Source: Larkinella sp049445795
GTDB taxonomy: Bacteria > Bacteroidota > Bacteroidia > Cytophagales > Spirosomataceae
Assembly: GCF_049445795.1 (NCBI RefSeq)
Contig: NZ_JBMSDT010000006.1
Location: forward strand, 310,001 to 374,000
Length of the DNA: 64,000 nt
Direction of reading: 5' to 3'
Below the pieces are notes generated by a model that saw only the letters and a list, made by a program, of their open reading frames with translations, made no database searches and was not told the origin of the DNA. Position numbers and translations under genes: made by a program. The stretch's first letter is position 1. Every line of letters starts with the position of its first letter. Positions 32,922-41,816 of the stretch are shown piece after piece.

Positions 32922-33671
32922 CTACCTGTCCGGGCGGTTGCGGAAGTTATGGGAAAAGAACAGCCCAACCTGCAAATAAAACTGGCTGATGCGATCCGTC
33001 GGCGCATCGGTCCAGGTGTAGGCATCCGAACGCCAGGCCGTGGCTTTCAGACTCCTCCGGTAGCCTAATCGGGCGGCCCATCCAAAACCCATCGGGCGCT
33101 TTTCCCGTTGCGTCATTTCAACCACGGTTTCCCAGTAACCGCTCGTATAAATGAGCGAAGGCACACTGCCAGTCGGGTCGTTTTGGAGAACATGCTGAAA
33201 GGAGGTAGGCTGATTAGAAGGCCTGAAAACGCTGTATTCATACCGGATCGTGCCGACTCCGCCGTGGACAAAAAGGCGGTGATTTCGCAGGTTGGCCACG
33301 TCGTAGCCCAGCAACAAGCCTAAGTTGCCACTGTTGACCCGGCGGGCTATTAGGGGCTTGTCAACAGGTTCATCGGGAGGCAATAACCGGCTGTCTATGC
33401 CAAAAAACGATTGAAGGAGCGCTTTAAAGCGCTGCTGGCGGTAACCAATGGCAAGCGTAGCAAAGTCGTTGAACCCTTTTGGCCGCTCGATCTGATTGCT
33501 CTCAAAAAAAGCGTGTATGGCCGGAAGCCGGATCAATGACCTGGACAAGCCCCACTCAATCAGGACGCTGGATTTGAAATTGGTTTTGTCAGGCAGTGCC
33601 GGCAATGAATCGGGTTGCTGGCCCAGGACCGGACAAGCCAGCAGGAGGGTGAATAAAAGAATAAGTTTCAT
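32922..33671 (-). CDS. Outer membrane beta-barrel-like secreted protein, function unknown
   Basis: 249 residues with a signal peptide (M-K-L-I-L-L-F-T-L-L-L-A-C-P-V-L-G-Q). Alternating strands such as S-S-V-L-I-E-W-G-L-S-R-S, F-A-T-L-A-I-G-Y-R-Q-Q, G-L-L-L-G-Y-D-V-A and Q-F-Y-L-Q-V-G-L-F-F point to a small barrel. It ends S-H-N-F-R-N-R-P-D-R rather than in an aromatic residue. No family recognised. The spacer to 33919 holds no gene. Confidence 0.6.
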   Translation of the reverse strand: MKLILLFTLLLACPVLGQQPDSLPALPDKTNFKSSVLIEWGLSRSLIRLPAIHAFFESNQIERPKGFNDFATLAIGYRQQRFKALLQSFFGIDSRLLPPDEPVDKPLIARRVNSGNLGLLLGYDVANLRNHRLFVHGGVGTIRYEYSVFRPSNQPTSFQHVLQNDPTGSVPSLIYTSGYWETVVEMTQREKRPMGFGWAARLGYRRSLKATAWRSDAYTWTDAPTDRISQFYLQVGLFFSHNFRNRPDR

Positions 33672-33919
33672 ATGATGTTTAGACTAAATTTGCCCGAAGG
33701 AAACATCAATTCGATAACCGGCAAAAAAATATGCTGTATCGGCCTTAGTTTGTGGTCAACCGCCTGAAGTTTGTGGGGAACGGCGGAGCGGACCAGGAGA
33801 GAGGGGCGGTTTTGACCGGTTCAGAAAGACCAGCAGAACTAAGACGCCATTTCAAAAGGCGGTTTTCTGACAGGCAGTTTAAAAAAAGCTTTTACCGGCC
33901 CTAGAATTTATTCATGCAT

Positions 33920-35308
33920 TTAGTACCAACTGCTGCCGCTGGCGGCTTCCTGCTGGGCTTTCTTAATTTGTTTTAAACCTTCCTGGATCAAACTCAGGAC
34001 GATGGTCCAGCCGAGCAAACCGATGAGGATGTGTTTGAACTGAATCCCGAAAATGGACGGAAAGAGCGGGAAATCGAACCCGGCATTCCAGAGCATGTGC
34101 ATGACCATCACCAGCACGAACAGCCGGATGAAGGCTTTTTCGCGCAACAGTTCCCAGCGGAATGGCCCGAAGCCTTTCAATCGCCAGACGGCAGCCGCCG
34201 TGATGGCCGTCCAGATAATGTGGGCGAACGGCGCCATGATGCCCCGGGCAACGATATTGGCCAGCGCCACCTCGACCGAGCCGTATTCCAGCAAGGCAAC
34301 GAAGGCGTAACCGGCCGACTCAAAAGCGGCAAAACCGGTGCCGACGGCGGCACCGAACAGCAAACCGTTCAGAATCCAGGGGTATTTTCGTTTGTTCCGC
34401 ATGAGCGCCAGTACCGTCAGCAGTTTGCCGGACTCTTCCACAATGCCCGCGCTCGACGCCCCCAGCCAGCTCGACAGAAAGCTGATGTTACTGAAAAAAA
34501 GCAGCGAAATCAGAATGGACAAAATACCGCCCGTAAATAGCAATTTGACGGTTTGGTACAACGAAACGTTCTGCGGAGCGTTCATCTCCCAGAAAAAAAT
34601 CAGACAGGCGAACGGGACGGCAAATGCTCCTACAAACAGCAAACCGGGAATCACGATGATATTACTGAATTGAGCCGCTCCGATGTATAAACCCCAGAAT
34701 ACCAGGAGCGAAGCACTGGCGATGCGGCCAAAAAGCCAGGGTTGGGGCCAGTTGGCGGCAAGACTGGCGAGCGGGGGCGTCGTGTCGCGGGTTCCGACGG
34801 TAAAGGCCTGCTCAATGTCATCGTCTGTCCGTTTTTCGCCAATGCGCGAAAAGATGGCTTTCAGGCTGAAATCGCTATCGAGTTGATCGACGCCCGCGAA
34901 GTTGGAGAAACGCTGATAAGGTTCCGAAAACTGGTGCTGAGCTTGGCTAAAACCGGCCGGGGCAATTTTGGAGAGCCGCCAGAGCGAGGTGCCGATCTGG
35001 AGTGTGTCGAACTCCGGCCGGAGTTCTCCGACCCTTGCCGGTTCCCCGTTGTAACGAACATACTGGTTGTCAAGCGTTTGGAAATGGAGCCGTTGTCCGT
35101 CAAAATACAGACTCAGGTGCTGATCGGCCACGTATGGGTCGCTGAGCCGGTAATTGCTTTGAAAACCGTTTCCGAGCACCAGCGGCTGGTGAACAGGTAA
35201 TTCAATCACTTTCCCGGCATCGGGGCCAACTATGCAGGTCAGCGTGAACTGATCAGGTGGTGGAGGTGGTGTTTGCATAGCCGGAACGGGCGGATTAAGG
35301 CCCGACAT
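33920..35308 (-). CDS. Fusion of an N-terminal FHA-like domain and a PrsW family intramembrane metalloprotease
   Basis: 462 residues. After a Pro-rich start, about residues 20-115 look like a forkhead-associated domain (G-P-D-A-G-K-V-I-E-L, L-V-L-G-N-G..N-Y-R-L-S-D-P-Y-V-A-D-Q-H-L-S-L). From about 195 a polytopic PrsW domain follows: G-I-V-E-E-S-G-K-L near residue 285, G-F-A-A-F-E-S-A, A-H-I-I-W-T and H-M-L-W-N-A-G. These Glu and His residues form the expected metal site. PrsW proteases cut anti-sigma factors or other membrane proteins. The ATG directly follows the gldE stop, at the place where gldD is often found. ATG at 35278 is an alternative start. Confidence 0.82.
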   Translation of the reverse strand: MSGLNPPVPAMQTPPPPPDQFTLTCIVGPDAGKVIELPVHQPLVLGNGFQSNYRLSDPYVADQHLSLYFDGQRLHFQTLDNQYVRYNGEPARVGELRPEFDTLQIGTSLWRLSKIAPAGFSQAQHQFSEPYQRFSNFAGVDQLDSDFSLKAIFSRIGEKRTDDDIEQAFTVGTRDTTPPLASLAANWPQPWLFGRIASASLLVFWGLYIGAAQFSNIIVIPGLLFVGAFAVPFACLIFFWEMNAPQNVSLYQTVKLLFTGGILSILISLLFFSNISFLSSWLGASSAGIVEESGKLLTVLALMRNKRKYPWILNGLLFGAAVGTGFAAFESAGYAFVALLEYGSVEVALANIVARGIMAPFAHIIWTAITAAAVWRLKGFGPFRWELLREKAFIRLFVLVMVMHMLWNAGFDFPLFPSIFGIQFKHILIGLLGWTIVLSLIQEGLKQIKKAQQEAASGSSWY

Positions 35309-36631
35309 CTAAGCGGTTATTTCCTGTCTGACAATTTCGACGTTTTGAATACGTTTATCGTCGGCCGAAAGGACCTTGAACGTAAAATCCTGGTAGCTGA
35401 CTTCCTCGCCGGTTTGGGGAACGCGGGTAAAGAGTTCGAGCAGCAACCCACCCAGAGATTCGCTTTCGCCTTTGACGTCGTCAAAATACGTAATATCGAC
35501 GTTCAAAACGCGGCAGACGTCCGTTAGAAGTGTTTTTCCTTCCACCGCAACGGTTCGCTCATCGACGCGTTGAAAGGCCTGGGGTTCTTCTTCGTCGAAC
35601 TCATCGTTGATATCGCCGAAAATTTCCTCAATAATGTCTTCCAGGGTAATAAGCCCACGGGTTCCACCGTATTCGTCCACCACAATAGCCATGTGAACCC
35701 GTCGTTTCTGAAAATCCTGGAGCAGGTCGTCAATTTTTTTTGTTTCCGGGATGAAAAAAACCGGTCGGACCAGCGATTGCCAGTGAAACGAATCGTCGCT
35801 ATCCAGATGGGGCAAAAGGTCTTTCAGGTACAGAATCCCTTCGATTTCATCCAGCGATTCCTTGTAAACCGGCACCCGCGAGTAGCCCGCTTGATTGATC
35901 TGAGCCAGTAATGCGCTGAAATTGAGATCTTCCCGGAAAGCCGTAATATCAACCCGTGCCCGCATGACCTGCCGGGCTGTTAGGTTACTGAAATTGACGA
36001 TGCCCTTGATCAGTTCGCGTTCTTCCTGGGTCGATTCGCTGCTGGTCAGTTCAACGGCCTGGTTCAATTCTTCCATCGAAACCTTGTAGCCGCGTCGCTG
36101 AATTCGTTGGTCGATTATACTCGTCAGGCTGACCAGCAACACCGACAGCGGCCGGAAAACTGCCGAGGCCAGGGCGACCAGTGGAGCGGTTCGCCGGGCT
36201 ACCGACAAGCTGTTCTGGCTGGCATATACCTTTGGAATAATCTCGCCGAATAACACGATCGTGAGGGTAACGATGACGGTTACACTGGCTAGCACCCAGC
36301 CGGACGTTGGGTCGAGCTGGCTGAGCTTCCAGACCAGGTAGGTGACGATCACGACGATCGCCAAATTAAGTAAGTTGTTGAAAATAAGAAGAGATGCCAG
36401 CAGCCGACGCGGGCGGTCGAGCAGTTGCATAATCCGGCGTTCAGCGGAATTGTCGCTCACGCGGCAAACAGCCCGATCATCGGATGACAGGGAGAAAAAA
36501 GCGGCTTCGGAAGCCGAAACGATGGCTGCCAGCGCCAGCAGGACCAGCAGAATGGCGGCATAAGGGCCATAAAAACCAAGATAGGTGCTCCAGACCTCTG
36601 CCTGGAGCACCTTACCGGAAGGATCGTCCAT
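35309..36631 (-). CDS. gldE: Gliding motility-associated protein GldE (CNNM/CBS/CorC domains)
   Basis: 440 residues. Three to four N-terminal membrane helices form a CNNM domain (about 20-190; S-E-A-A-F-F-S-L, F-G-E-I-I-P-K-V-Y-A). A CBS pair follows (about 210-340; V-M-R-A-R-V-D-I-T, V-V-D-E-Y-G-G-T-R-G-L-I-T-L-E-D-I-I-E-E-I-F-G), then a C-terminal CorC_HlyC domain. The linkage ssb-gldE next to mutY supports GldE rather than a generic hemolysin-type protein. GldE is thought to support gliding and type IX secretion together with GldD. Here gldD does not follow. Confidence 0.88.
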   Translation of the reverse strand: MDDPSGKVLQAEVWSTYLGFYGPYAAILLVLLALAAIVSASEAAFFSLSSDDRAVCRVSDNSAERRIMQLLDRPRRLLASLLIFNNLLNLAIVVIVTYLVWKLSQLDPTSGWVLASVTVIVTLTIVLFGEIIPKVYASQNSLSVARRTAPLVALASAVFRPLSVLLVSLTSIIDQRIQRRGYKVSMEELNQAVELTSSESTQEERELIKGIVNFSNLTARQVMRARVDITAFREDLNFSALLAQINQAGYSRVPVYKESLDEIEGILYLKDLLPHLDSDDSFHWQSLVRPVFFIPETKKIDDLLQDFQKRRVHMAIVVDEYGGTRGLITLEDIIEEIFGDINDEFDEEEPQAFQRVDERTVAVEGKTLLTDVCRVLNVDITYFDDVKGESESLGGLLLELFTRVPQTGEEVSYQDFTFKVLSADDKRIQNVEIVRQEITA

Positions 36632-36663
36632 GTAATTGTTTCTAAGTGAACACGAACGCGGGC

Positions 36664-37215
36664 TTAGAACGGCAAATCGTCGTCGCCTGCGTTGTTAAAA
36701 TCGTCGGGCACGGGTTCGGGCTTCCGCGCCGGAGCGGCCTGACGGGCCGGTGCGGGAGCCGGTGCCGATACGTCGGACCGCGGTTGCGGAGCCGGACGAG
36801 CCGGAGCTTCGGCCCGCGGAGCAGGGGCTGCCTGTTGCCGGGGTGCTGGTTCGCTGTATGACTCTCCACCGTCGCTACCATCCTGCCGACCGCCCAGAAA
36901 CTGGAACGTCGTGGCTCGAACCGTTAACGAAAACCGTTCTTTTCCTTCCCGGTCGGTGTAGGTTTCCGTGCGTAAACGGCCCTCGACGTAAATCTGGTTG
37001 CCTTTGCGGACATATTTTTCAATGGTTTTGGCCTGGTCGTTCCAGACTTCAACCCGAAACCATTCAGTTTGATCAACTTGCTCTCCGGTGCGGGTGGTGT
37101 AGCGTTCGTTCGTGGCAACACTAAATCGGGCAACGACCGAGCCTCCATCGAGATAACGTACTTCCGGATCGTTACCAACATTGCCAATCAGAATCACTTT
37201 GTTCATGCTTGCCAT
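36664..37215 (-). CDS. ssb: Single-stranded DNA-binding protein
   Basis: 183 residues. The OB-fold fills about residues 1-110: N-K-V-I-L-I-G-N-V-G-N-D-P-E, V-A-R-F-S-V-A-T-N-E, T-E-W-F-R-V-E-V-W, G-N-Q-I-Y-V-E-G-R-L. A Pro/Ala/Arg-rich disordered linker follows, and the acidic tip D-D-D-L-P-F that recruits partner proteins closes the chain. It binds single-stranded DNA in replication and repair. ATG at 37206 is an alternative start. Confidence 0.96.
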   Translation of the reverse strand: MASMNKVILIGNVGNDPEVRYLDGGSVVARFSVATNERYTTRTGEQVDQTEWFRVEVWNDQAKTIEKYVRKGNQIYVEGRLRTETYTDREGKERFSLTVRATTFQFLGGRQDGSDGGESYSEPAPRQQAAPAPRAEAPARPAPQPRSDVSAPAPAPARQAAPARKPEPVPDDFNNAGDDDLPF

Positions 37216-37266
37216 AAAACCGTAAATAAAATAAAAAGTGGATACTATCTAAGCAAGTAAAAATAG

Positions 37267-38355
37267 TTAAAAATGGAGACTTTTCAAATAATCGGCGACT
37301 AAAATTGGCTTTGGTAACCGCTCAATATCAGATGGTTTACAAAAAGTTAACCCTTCCGGCAAACGTACCGCTCGTCCCTCCGGAACGTCGATCAGCCAGA
37401 ACCGGGCGCGAATGCGCTGGTGCGATAAAACATGGGTTCGTTCGCTGGATAATCCCTTCAAAATACCTTCCTGCAAGACCCAGTTCAGCAGGTTTCCTTC
37501 CGGTAATTCCCGGAACGCTTCGATGGGCTCGTCGGTTTCGACAAGACAGAAATCATACAGGTTTTGCCAGATGTCTTTCTGCGTTCGCTCTTTCATTGCT
37601 ATGCGATCACCCTGTCGGATGACAAGGTAATTAAAATACCGGTCGCGGACGGCAGCTTTTTTGCTTTTGACGGGTAATGTTCGCTGCCGACCGGTCAGAA
37701 ACGCCTGGCACTGCTGTTGAAACGGACAAAGCAGGCAATCGGGCGATACCGGGGTACACTGAACCGCGCCAAACTCCATAATGGCCTGGTTATGAACGGC
37801 CGGGTCGTCAGAAACCTGAATCAGTTCATTGGCCAGCGTCGTGAAGGTCTTTTTGGCCTGGGTGGTCGTGATATCTTCCGTGATGCCAAAAACCCGGGCC
37901 AGCACCCGGTACACGTTGCCATCGACCACGGCGGCTTTTTCGTTGAAGGCAAACGAGGCAATGGCGGCTGCCGTGTAGGCCCCCACGCCCGGAAGTTTCA
38001 GCAATTCCGCATAAGAATCCGGAAACCGCCCCGCCAGCGAACCGGCGACGTACCGGGCGGTTTTGTGCATGTTCCGGGCGCGGGAATAATAGCCGAGCCC
38101 CTGCCAGAGCCGCAGAATGTCGCGCTCGTCGGCGTCGGCCAGGGCCTGCACAGTCGGGTAGGTCGTCACAAACCGTTCGTAGTACGGGCGGCCCTGGGCT
38201 ACCCGGGTTTGTTGCAGGATAACCTCTGATAACCAGATGAAATACGGATCGCGGGTATGGCGCCAGGGCAAATCTCGTTTGTGGTGGTTGTACCACCGGG
38301 TCAGGGTTGCGGAAAAACCGGCTCTCCGGTCGTCAGAGTCTGAAAATGAAACCAA
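37267..38355 (-). CDS. mutY: Adenine DNA glycosylase MutY
   Basis: 362 residues. Motifs: S-E-V-I-L-Q-Q-T with the catalytic Glu near residue 46, the helix-hairpin-helix L-P-G-V-G-A-Y-T-A-A-A-I, V-D-G-N-V-Y-R-V-L with the conserved Asp, and the 4Fe-4S loop C-x6-C-x2-C-x5-C near residues 199-215. The C-terminal NUDIX-like domain that reads 8-oxoguanine is present (H-Q-R-I-R-A-R-F-W). It removes A opposite 8-oxoG. Divergent from the HU gene, as in many relatives. Confidence 0.96.
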   Translation of the reverse strand: MVSFSDSDDRRAGFSATLTRWYNHHKRDLPWRHTRDPYFIWLSEVILQQTRVAQGRPYYERFVTTYPTVQALADADERDILRLWQGLGYYSRARNMHKTARYVAGSLAGRFPDSYAELLKLPGVGAYTAAAIASFAFNEKAAVVDGNVYRVLARVFGITEDITTTQAKKTFTTLANELIQVSDDPAVHNQAIMEFGAVQCTPVSPDCLLCPFQQQCQAFLTGRQRTLPVKSKKAAVRDRYFNYLVIRQGDRIAMKERTQKDIWQNLYDFCLVETDEPIEAFRELPEGNLLNWVLQEGILKGLSSERTHVLSHQRIRARFWLIDVPEGRAVRLPEGLTFCKPSDIERLPKPILVADYLKSLHF

Positions 38356-38406
38356 AACAAAACGTAACTAGGTGTCGTTGAGAAGAAAAAACAAAGAATA
38401 GTGTTT

Positions 38407-38434
38407 TTTGTCTAACAGGAAAAATCTACCTTTG
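38407..38434 (+). promoter_or_regulatory. Promoter of the HU gene, Bacteroidota type
   Basis: TACCTTTG (38427-38434) matches the -7 consensus TAnnTTTG, with TTTG at 38407-38410 as -33. The 16-base gap is slightly shorter than the usual 17-23. A leader of about 55 bases precedes the HU start. Confidence 0.6.
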
Positions 38435-38496
38435 TGCTCCCAATTTGGAGAGACTTTTTTTCAACAACTGATTGAACCTTAAAGTTTAGTACGAAC

Positions 38497-38799
38497 GTGA
38501 CGAAAGCAGACGTAATCGCAGAAATTGCCGAGAAGACAGGAATCGACAAGGCAGATGTTCAACACACCATTGAGACATTCTTCACCGTCATTAAGAACAA
38601 CCTGGCGAAGAATGAGAACATCTACGTGAGAGGGTTCGGCAGTTTCATTAACAAGAAAAGAGCCCGTAAAGTGGCCCGGAACATCTCCAAAAACACGGCG
38701 ATGGTCATCGACGAACATTTTATCCCCAGCTTCAAGCCAGCTAAGGTGTTTGTCGAGCAAGTAAAAGCACAGGTTAAGAACGAAGACGTTTCGGCTTAA
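38497..38799 (+). CDS. HU family DNA-binding protein
   Basis: 100 residues starting at GTG 38497. The chain matches the HU/IHF fold: M-T-K-A-D-V-I-A-E-I-A-E-K-T-G, then V-R-G-F-G-S-F at the turn before the DNA-binding arm, and F-I-P-S-F-K-P-A-K near the end. It bends and compacts DNA. It is about 10 residues longer at the C-terminus than the shortest HU proteins. Confidence 0.96.
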   Translation: MTKADVIAEIAEKTGIDKADVQHTIETFFTVIKNNLAKNENIYVRGFGSFINKKRARKVARNISKNTAMVIDEHFIPSFKPAKVFVEQVKAQVKNEDVSA

Positions 38800-38883
38800 T
38801 CGGTAGGAAAGACTAACGAGATGAGAGGTTAGACAAGAGAACAACATCTCGGATCTCTTGTCTGATTTCTCATGTCTGTTATC

Positions 38884-39726
38884 ATGAACAAGTCAATTTT
38901 TCTCGTCATCGGAGTAGGGGCCTTGCTGACGGTGGGCTTGTACAGCCTGCCAAAGGTAGTCGTACGGAACGAAGACCGGAAGCTGACCAACGAACAGACG
39001 ACGGATGCAACAACTGCTGTGCGCGATTCGGCTGTGTTGCGTACAGACCGAACCGATCTGCATACCGCAACTTTATCGCCCGATCAGCAGAAGGAACTCA
39101 GCCGACTCAACCGCCGTTTTGAATCGGCTGCCGCTGCCCAAAAACCGGTAGCCGGGGCCGAGCTGATTCAGGCGTATCGGAAGGTAAGCCGGTATGACAG
39201 TGCGGCTTACATCGCTGAAAAATTGGTGCAACTCGCGCCGACCGAAGCCAACCTGCTGCGGGCCGGTGATTTGTATTACGAAGCGTACGGGTTTGCCGTT
39301 GATAACCAGAAGCTGGCAAACCTGGGGTCAAAAACCCGGGAATTCTACCAGAAAGCCCTCGACAACAACCCCAATCTGCTGGCGGCCAAGGCCAACATGG
39401 CCATGACGTATGTGACCACCGAAACGCCTATGCAGGGAATCATGTTGCTGCGGGACGTTTTGAAGGAAGATCCGACCAACGAACTGGCCCTGTTTAACAT
39501 GGGCCTGCTGTCGATGCGTTCCGGTCAGTATAACCGGGCGGTTGAGCGGTTCCAGGCCATCCTGAAAAGCCACCCGGAGAACACCAAAGCGCAGTTTTAT
39601 CTGGCCATCAGCTTAGGCGAAATGGGCCGGAAAGAAGAAGCCCGGAAATTGCTGGCCAACGTGAAAGAACGGGAGAAAGACCCGAATATTCAGGCGGCCA
39701 TCAAGGAACTGGAACAGAATTTGTAA
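38884..39726 (+). CDS. Membrane-anchored TPR protein
   Basis: 280 residues from the ATG at 38884 (an ATG at 38872 adds four residues). One N-terminal membrane helix (about 5-20: L-V-I-G-V-G-A-L-L-T-V-G-L) is followed by a disordered stretch. Several tetratricopeptide units then span about 95-270, such as A-L-F-N-M-G-L-L-S-M-R-S-G-Q-Y and A-Q-F-Y-L-A-I-S-L-G-E-M-G-R-K-E-E-A. It probably scaffolds a protein complex at the membrane. The gene keeps its usual place between HU and the COX24-domain protein. Confidence 0.88.
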   Translation: MNKSIFLVIGVGALLTVGLYSLPKVVVRNEDRKLTNEQTTDATTAVRDSAVLRTDRTDLHTATLSPDQQKELSRLNRRFESAAAAQKPVAGAELIQAYRKVSRYDSAAYIAEKLVQLAPTEANLLRAGDLYYEAYGFAVDNQKLANLGSKTREFYQKALDNNPNLLAAKANMAMTYVTTETPMQGIMLLRDVLKEDPTNELALFNMGLLSMRSGQYNRAVERFQAILKSHPENTKAQFYLAISLGEMGRKEEARKLLANVKEREKDPNIQAAIKELEQNL

Positions 39727-39739
39727 CCGTACTTGGGCC

Positions 39740-39821
39740 GTACCCACGGGCTTTAGCCCGTGTTTTTCTGGTTAGCCACTCGGTTTTTAGCTCACAAACA
39801 CGGACTAAAGTCCGTGGGTAC
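39740..39821. repeat. Second REP-pair (BIME-like) element, variant of 26754-26835
   Basis: Left arm 39740-39763 begins GTACCCACGGGCTTTAGCCC, and right arm 39798-39821 ends with the exact right-arm core of the first element. The left hairpin has compensating changes (GGGC..GCCC instead of GGAC..GTCC), so its stem still pairs. Confidence 0.82.
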
Positions 39822-39865
39822 GATGTGGGTACGAAATTTTAAACCATTTAAACACATTTACCATT

Positions 39866-39955
39866 ATGCCTTGCGGAAAGAAAAGAAAACGTCACAAGAT
39901 TGCTACCCACAAGCGGAAAAAGCGCCTGAGAAAGAATCGCCACAAGAAAAAATAA
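39866..39955 (+). CDS. Tiny basic AURKAIP1/COX24-domain protein (mS38-like)
   Basis: 29 residues: M-P-C-G-K-K-R-K-R-H-K-I-A-T-H-K-R-K-K-R followed by L-R-K-N-R-H-K-K-K. Almost every residue is Lys, Arg or His. This matches the very short Bacteroidota proteins assigned to the AURKAIP1/COX24 domain, which is related to mitochondrial ribosomal protein mS38. A ribosomal role is inferred. The place between the TPR gene and RNase G is the usual one. It is too short for most gene callers. Confidence 0.88.
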   Translation: MPCGKKRKRHKIATHKRKKRLRKNRHKKK

Positions 39956-40107
39956 GGTAGGCCGTCTGCGGGCGGCATGATACCATACGGGCCGGCCAAT
40001 CGGAGGACTTATTCGCTTGTGCAACAGGGATTTCCCCTGGCTGCCGACGAACCGATTGCCCGGTCTTTTTCTTTATTTTTCGGGCCTCTTAACCGCACAT
40101 TCATCTT

Positions 40108-41670
40108 GTGAGTAACGAATTAGTCATTAGTTCGACTCAGAAAGGTGATCGGATAGCACTTTTGCAAGACAAAAGACTGCTGGAATATCACGTTGAAGAG
40201 TCGGACAGCAGCTTTACCGTCGGCGATATTTACCTTGGAACAGTTAAAAAGTTAGTGACGGGCCTCAATGCGGCATTTGTCGACATTGGTTATGAAAAGG
40301 ATGCATTTCTGCATTACCTGGACCTGGGCTCCAACATTAATTCGCTGAATAAATTTACCAAGGACGTTATCGCGAAACGGGTCAATACCGGCAAGCTGAA
40401 CAATTTCAAGCTGGAACCTGAGATCGACAAACTCGGGAAGATCGACAAGGTATTGAATAAGAATGCACCCATTCTGGTGCAGGTTGTCAAAGAACCCATC
40501 TCGACCAAAGGGCCGCGCCTATCCTGCGATATCTCCATTGCAGGGCGGTATCTGGTATTGGTGCCTTTTGCCAATACGGTCAATATGTCCAAAAAAATTA
40601 CGGATAAAGCCGAACGGACGCGCCTGATGCGTCTGATGTCGTCCATTAAACCGCAAAATTTTGGCGTAATCGTTCGGACGGTAGCCCAGGGCAAGGACGT
40701 TGAAGAACTGGACCGCGATCTGACCAATTCCCTCGAAAAGTGGGAAAAAGGCATTGCGGCCCTGCGCGATGCCAAACCCCGCGACCGCATCATTGGCGAG
40801 ATGAACCGGGCTTCATCCATCCTCCGCGACATGCTGAACGAATCGTTCGACAGCATCACCGTCGATTCACGGGAGATGTATGATGAAATTAAAACGTACA
40901 TTCACACGATTGCCCCCGAAAAAGAAAAAATCGTCAAGTTTTACAACAACAACAAGACGAAAGTTTTCGAACAATTCGGGCTGGAAAAACAGATTAAATC
41001 GCTCTTCGGCCGATCGGTTAGCCTGCCCGGAGGAGGTTATCTGATTATCGAACACACGGAAGCGCTCCACGTCATCGACGTTAACAGCGGCAACAAATCG
41101 AACTCGGAAGAGGATCAGGAAGCCACGGCTGTCAGCGTAAACCGGGAAGCGGCCAAAGAAATTGCCCGCCAGCTTCGGCTGCGGGATATGGGCGGTATCA
41201 TCGTCGTCGATTTTATCGACATGAAGAAGCCCGACAACAAGAAAATGATCTTCGACGTGATGCGGGAGGAAATGAAAACCGACCGTTCGAAATTCACGAT
41301 TCTGCCCCTGACGAAGTTTGGGCTGATGCAGATTACGCGGCAACGGGTGCGTCCGGAGATCAACATTGTTACCAAGGAAGTTTGCCCTACCTGTGGCGGC
41401 ACCGGCACGATTCAGGCCAGTATCCTGATCACCGACGCCATTGAGCAGAACTTAGAATATATCCTGACGCGCCAGAACGAGCGCAACGTCCAGATTATGA
41501 TGCATCCGTACCTCTACGCTTACTACACGGCGGGCTGGTGGTCGAAACAGATGCAGTGGTTCTGGAAGTACAAAACCTGGGTGACGTTGATCAAAGATAG
41601 TTCGTTTGGGATCAACGAGTTCAAGTTCTACAACAAGCAGGGTGAGGAAATAGAAGTGACCACCGTCTAG
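40108..41670 (+). CDS. rng: Ribonuclease E/G family endoribonuclease
   Basis: 520 residues starting at GTG 40108. An S1-like RNA-binding domain (about 35-130; Y-L-G-T-V-K-K-L-V-T-G-L-N-A-A-F-V-D-I-G) precedes the RNase H-like and DNase I-like catalytic parts. The magnesium-binding Asp residues are in H-V-I-D-V-N-S-G-N and V-V-D-F-I-D-M, and the zinc-link is C-P-T-C-G-G-T-G. No long C-terminal degradosome scaffold is present, so it is RNase G-like. It processes rRNA and mRNA. Confidence 0.94.
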   Translation: MSNELVISSTQKGDRIALLQDKRLLEYHVEESDSSFTVGDIYLGTVKKLVTGLNAAFVDIGYEKDAFLHYLDLGSNINSLNKFTKDVIAKRVNTGKLNNFKLEPEIDKLGKIDKVLNKNAPILVQVVKEPISTKGPRLSCDISIAGRYLVLVPFANTVNMSKKITDKAERTRLMRLMSSIKPQNFGVIVRTVAQGKDVEELDRDLTNSLEKWEKGIAALRDAKPRDRIIGEMNRASSILRDMLNESFDSITVDSREMYDEIKTYIHTIAPEKEKIVKFYNNNKTKVFEQFGLEKQIKSLFGRSVSLPGGGYLIIEHTEALHVIDVNSGNKSNSEEDQEATAVSVNREAAKEIARQLRLRDMGGIIVVDFIDMKKPDNKKMIFDVMREEMKTDRSKFTILPLTKFGLMQITRQRVRPEINIVTKEVCPTCGGTGTIQASILITDAIEQNLEYILTRQNERNVQIMMHPYLYAYYTAGWWSKQMQWFWKYKTWVTLIKDSSFGINEFKFYNKQGEEIEVTTV

Positions 41671-41691
41671 TAGTTGGAATACTTCTGCAAC

Positions 41692-41725
41692 CGAAAGCCA
41701 CTCGAACGGGTGGCTTTCGTGTTTT
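41692..41725 (+). terminator. Rho-independent terminator after RNase G
   Basis: A perfect 10-base stem CGAAAGCCAC / GTGGCTTTCG (41692-41701 and 41710-41719) with an 8-base loop is followed by TGTTTT. Confidence 0.8.
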
Positions 41726-41816
41726 GAGCCGGTTTTTGCAAGGCTACCCTATGTTTTTTACTTCACAATGAACCAAGCCGGTTTTACGGGGTTGGTAAGT
41801 AAAAGAACTCCAAGAA

